Below are positions 61,260 through 64,000 of a DNA stretch of 64,000 bases, piece by piece. Location: NCBI GenBank assembly GCA_020637595.1, contig JACKKE010000010.1, forward strand, positions 62,001 to 126,000. The letters are read 5' to 3'. A program made the translations under genes and the position numbers. This DNA comes from Rhodobacter sp. (GTDB lineage: Bacteria > Pseudomonadota > Alphaproteobacteria > Rhodobacterales > Rhodobacteraceae). The notes below the pieces were generated by a model, which ran no database searches, had not been told where the DNA came from, and saw only the letters and a list, made by a program, of their open reading frames with translations. Each line of letters opens with the position of its first letter. Within the stretch, counting starts at the first letter, position 1.

Positions 61260-63557
61260 ATGCGCATTGCCTGTCTGGGAGGGGGGCCTGCCGGCCTCTA
61301 TTTCGCGATCTCGATGAAACTGCGCGACCCCGCGCATGAGGTCGTCGTGTTCGAACGCAACAAGGCCAATGACACCTTTGGCTGGGGTGTCGTGCTGTCG
61401 GACGACGCGCTGGACAAGATGCAGCAGAACGACCCGAAATCGACCGAGGCGATCCGCAGCCATTTCGCCTACTGGGACGACATCGCAGTGATCCACAAGG
61501 GGCAGCGACTGGTCAGCGGCGGGCATGGCTTTGCCGGGATCGGTCGCAAGCAGATGCTGATCCTGCTACAGGAGCGCGCGCGCGAACTGGGCGTCGACAT
61601 GCGCTTTCAGACCGAGTTCGACACCGCCGAGGACTTCAAGGCCGACTTTGACCTGGTGGTCGCCACCGATGGCATCAACTCGAAAACCCGGGCGCGCTAT
61701 GCCGATGTGTTCAAGCCCGACATCGACGTGCGCAAGTGCAAGTTCGTCTGGCTGGGCACGCACCAGAAATTCGACGACGCCTTTACCTTTATCTTCGAGA
61801 AGACCGAGCACGGCTGGGTCTGGGCGCATGTCTATCAATTCGACGCCGACACCGCGACCTTCATCGTCGAATGCCTGCCCGAGACCTGGGACCGCTGGGG
61901 CTTCGAGACCATGTCCAAGGAAGAGACCGTCGAGACCTGCCGCAAGATCTTTGAACGGCATCTGGGCGGCCATGATCTGATGTCGAACGCCGCCCACCTG
62001 CGGGGTTCGGCGGTGTGGATGCAGTTCCCCCGCGTGATCTGCGAGACCTGGTATCACGACAACGTCGTCCTGATGGGCGACGCGGCGGCGACCGGGCATT
62101 TTTCGATCGGCTCGGGATCGCGGCTGGCGTTCGACAGCGCGATTGCGCTGGCCGATTTCCTGCATTCCGAACCGACGATGCAGGCCGCCTTTGAACGCTA
62201 TCAGGAAGAACGCCGGCTGGAGGTGCTGCGCCTACAATCGGCGGCGCGCAACTCGCTCGAGTGGTTCGAAGAGGTCGAACGGTATCTGGACCTCGACCCG
62301 GTGCAGTTCACCTATTCGCTGCTGACCCGGTCGCAGCGCATCAGCCATGAGAACCTGCGCCTGCGCGACAAGGCCTGGCTCGAAGGTGCGGAACGCTGGT
62401 TCATGGACCACGCCGGCGCCTCCGCCGCCGCGCCGCTGCGCGCGCCGATGTTCGCGCCCTACCGGCTGCGCGACATGGTGCTGAAGAACCGCATCGTCGT
62501 GTCCCCGATGGCGCAATACAAGGCCGTCGACGGCTGCCCGACCGACTGGCACCTGATCCATTACGGCGAACGCGCCAAGGGCGGTGCGGGGCTGGTCTAT
62601 ACCGAAATGACCTGCGTCTCGCCCGAGGGGCGGATCACCCCGGGGTGCCCGGGCCTCTATGACCCGGCGCATGAGGCCGCGTGGAAACGCCTGACGGATT
62701 TCGTCCATGCCGAGACCGACGCCCGCATCTGCTGCCAGATCGGCCATTCCGGGCGCAAGGGCTCGACCCAGCTGGGCTGGGAGGCCATCGACGCGCCCTT
62801 GGATAGCGGCAACTGGGAGGTCGTCAGCGCCTCGGCCATTGCGTGGTCGCCGCGCAACGCCACCCCGCGCGCGATCACCCGCGCCGAGATGGACCAGATC
62901 CGCGACCAGTTCGTCGCCTCGGCGGACATGGCCGCACGGGCGGGTTTCGACATGATCGAGCTGCACGCGGCGCATGGCTATCTGCTGTCCGCCTTCCTGT
63001 CGCCGCTGTCGAACGCCCGCACCGATGAGTTCGGCGGCAGCCTGGAAAACCGCCTGCGCTGGCCGCTCGAGGTGTTCCGCGCCATGCGCGCGGTCTGGCC
63101 GGTGGAAAAGCCGATGTCGGTGCGTATCTCCGCCAATGACTGGGTGGGCGAGCGCGGCGTGACCCCCGCCGAGGCGGTCGAGATCGCGCAGGCCTTTCAC
63201 GAGGCCGGCGCGGATATCATCGACGTTTCGGCCGGTCAGACCTCGACCGAGGCGCGGCCGATCTATGGGCGCATGTTCCAAACCCCGTTCAGCGACCGCA
63301 TCCGCAACGAGACCGGCATCGCCACGATGGCGGTCGGCAACATCACCGAGGCCGATCACGCAAACTCGATCCTGATGGCCGGGCGCGCGGATCTGGTCGC
63401 GGTGGGTCGCCCGCATCTGACCGATCCCTACTGGACCCTGCACGAGGCCACCCGCGTCGGCGATCGCGCCGCGCCTGACTGGCCACTGCCGTATCTGAAC
63501 GGGCGCGACCAGTCCTGGCGGCTGGCCGACCGCGAAGCCGAGGCCATCCGGGCATGA
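61260..63557 (+). CDS. Bifunctional salicylyl-CoA/2-aminobenzoyl-CoA monooxygenase-reductase
   Basis: A 765-residue two-flavin enzyme. The N-terminal FAD monooxygenase has GGGPAGLYFAI at residues 7-17, ATDGINSKTRARY and GDAAATGHFSIGSGSRLAFD near 280. The C-terminal old-yellow-enzyme-type FMN barrel from about residue 395 has NRIVVSPMAQYKAVDG, GRKGSTQLGW and HAAHGYLLSAFLSPLSNARTDEFGGSLENR. This is the layout of the anthranilate hybrid-pathway enzyme that hydroxylates and then reduces 2-aminobenzoyl-CoA. Salicylyl-CoA 5-hydroxylation is the alternative. It is the first gene of an operon leaving the window. Confidence 0.93.
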   Translation: MRIACLGGGPAGLYFAISMKLRDPAHEVVVFERNKANDTFGWGVVLSDDALDKMQQNDPKSTEAIRSHFAYWDDIAVIHKGQRLVSGGHGFAGIGRKQMLILLQERARELGVDMRFQTEFDTAEDFKADFDLVVATDGINSKTRARYADVFKPDIDVRKCKFVWLGTHQKFDDAFTFIFEKTEHGWVWAHVYQFDADTATFIVECLPETWDRWGFETMSKEETVETCRKIFERHLGGHDLMSNAAHLRGSAVWMQFPRVICETWYHDNVVLMGDAAATGHFSIGSGSRLAFDSAIALADFLHSEPTMQAAFERYQEERRLEVLRLQSAARNSLEWFEEVERYLDLDPVQFTYSLLTRSQRISHENLRLRDKAWLEGAERWFMDHAGASAAAPLRAPMFAPYRLRDMVLKNRIVVSPMAQYKAVDGCPTDWHLIHYGERAKGGAGLVYTEMTCVSPEGRITPGCPGLYDPAHEAAWKRLTDFVHAETDARICCQIGHSGRKGSTQLGWEAIDAPLDSGNWEVVSASAIAWSPRNATPRAITRAEMDQIRDQFVASADMAARAGFDMIELHAAHGYLLSAFLSPLSNARTDEFGGSLENRLRWPLEVFRAMRAVWPVEKPMSVRISANDWVGERGVTPAEAVEIAQAFHEAGADIIDVSAGQTSTEARPIYGRMFQTPFSDRIRNETGIATMAVGNITEADHANSILMAGRADLVAVGRPHLTDPYWTLHEATRVGDRAAPDWPLPYLNGRDQSWRLADREAEAIRA

Positions 63558-63594
63558 GCGGGCCGGGCATGAGCGGGCCGGGCATGAGCCGGCG
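63550..63594 (+). repeat. Three tandem 15-bp repeats spanning stop and start codons
   Basis: Units GGGCATGAGCGGGCC are repeated with the third slightly changed. Each contains ATGAGC in the same frame, so the next gene has three in-frame starts at 63554, 63569 and 63584. The first overlaps the monooxygenase stop (ATGA). Confidence 0.85.
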
Positions 63595-64000
63595 GGTTCT
63601 GATCACCGGCGGCGGAACCGGCATCGGGCGCGCCATCGCCCGGGCCTTTGCCGCCCAGGGCGACGCGGTGACGATCACCGGCCGCCGCGAGGCGCCGCTG
63701 CTGGAAACCGCCGCAGGGCACGCAATGACGATCCGCACCGCCGATGCGACCTCGGAATCCGATATGGCCGCGCTCTTTGAGGCGCCCTTTGACGTGGTGA
63801 TCGCCAATGCCGGCGGGGGGCATGCGGCCAAGGTCTCGGACCTGACGCTGGAGCAGTGGAACGCGACGCTGGCGGTGAACATGACCAGCACCTTCCTGAC
63901 CTTCCGCGAGGCGCTGCGCGGGATGGGCAGCGGCGGGCGGCTGATCGCCATCGCCTCGACCGCGGCGCTGCAGGGGGGCGCGAACATCCCCGCCTATGCC
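63554..64000 (+). CDS. SDR family oxidoreductase (3' end outside window)
   Basis: At least 149 residues. After a repeat-derived leader MSGPGMSGPG comes the family start MSRRVLITGGGTGIGRAIARAFA, NAGGG, and the catalytic Ser in IASTAALQGG, with the window ending just before the Tyr in IPAYA. In the aryl-CoA operon it may be the hydroxyacyl-CoA dehydrogenase step after the monooxygenase. The most likely natural start is 63584, but 63554 gives the tightest coupling. Confidence 0.85.
   Translation, partial: MSGPGMSGPGMSRRVLITGGGTGIGRAIARAFAAQGDAVTITGRREAPLLETAAGHAMTIRTADATSESDMAALFEAPFDVVIANAGGGHAAKVSDLTLEQWNATLAVNMTSTFLTFREALRGMGSGGRLIAIASTAALQGGANIPAYA

Overview
The window is a GC-rich chromosome segment from an alphaproteobacterium, most likely of the Rhodobacteraceae/Roseobacter group. 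This rests on gene content: TRAP transporter operons, the FYDLN-type acidic protein, the BluE-type threonine kinase beside cobD and cobC, a curlin/CsgH cluster, the two-domain 2-aminobenzoyl-CoA (salicylyl-CoA) monooxygenase, and intergenic GCGTATTT...AAGATGAAAGGG boxes. No phage, insertion sequence, integrase or CRISPR array was seen. It looks like ordinary accessory chromosome rich in small catabolic operons.

Layout. 1-2069 (+): the end of an aldehyde dehydrogenase, then HD protein, SDR and [2Fe-2S] ferredoxin, closed by a chain of three 20-bp palindromes. 2150-11696 (-): IclR regulator, ThDP enzyme, then a tightly overlapping set BCCP / biotin carboxylase / carboxyltransferase / HAD phosphatase / acetoacetyl-CoA-synthetase-like ligase / SDR. 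This reads as a carboxylating route for a ketone or oxo compound and is the strongest candidate for an uncharacterised pathway here. 11815-12747 (+): GFA and DUF3237 proteins. 12823-14647 (-): a curli cluster (curlin, CsgH-like, curlin) in which all three genes are broken by single-base shifts close to the signal peptide, next to a minisatellite and a G12 run. 15297-19100 (-): TRAP transporter plus shikimate-dehydrogenase-like enzyme, divergent from one reading frame that joins a TetR regulator to an esterase.

20.8-39.4 kb is mostly housekeeping: tRNA-Ala(GGC), acidic FYDLN protein, YgjP-type protease, GntR, gpsA, pncB, SDR, speB-like, glpK, nudC, cpdB, a multidomain secreted SH3 protein, a dimethylglycine-dehydrogenase-like enzyme, an EF-hand protein, panC and panB. 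39.5-43.9 kb: agmatinase-like gene and a MaoC/MaoC/acyl-CoA ligase/enoyl-CoA hydratase/TetR operon. 44-52 kb: a decayed gene, AbrB-type membrane protein, sialidase-fold protein, DMT exporter, cobalt-type nitrile hydratase operon (beta gene frameshifted), MFS transporter and a haloacid dehalogenase. 52.2-58.9 kb: FAD dehydrogenase, polysaccharide export lipoprotein, bluE-cbiB-cobC cobalamin genes and an atypical SDR. 58.9-64 kb: a decayed reductase ferredoxin domain, a fused Sat-CysC enzyme, and the start of an aryl-CoA catabolic operon (monooxygenase/reductase, then an SDR cut by the window end).

Two themes run across the window. First, single-base frameshifts at GC tracts hit the three curli genes, nitrile hydratase beta and two remnants, while every long housekeeping gene is intact; either these loci are decaying or some are sequence errors. 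Second, small palindromes and the GCGTATTT box recur at gene ends and starts and look like a dispersed regulatory/terminator repeat family.
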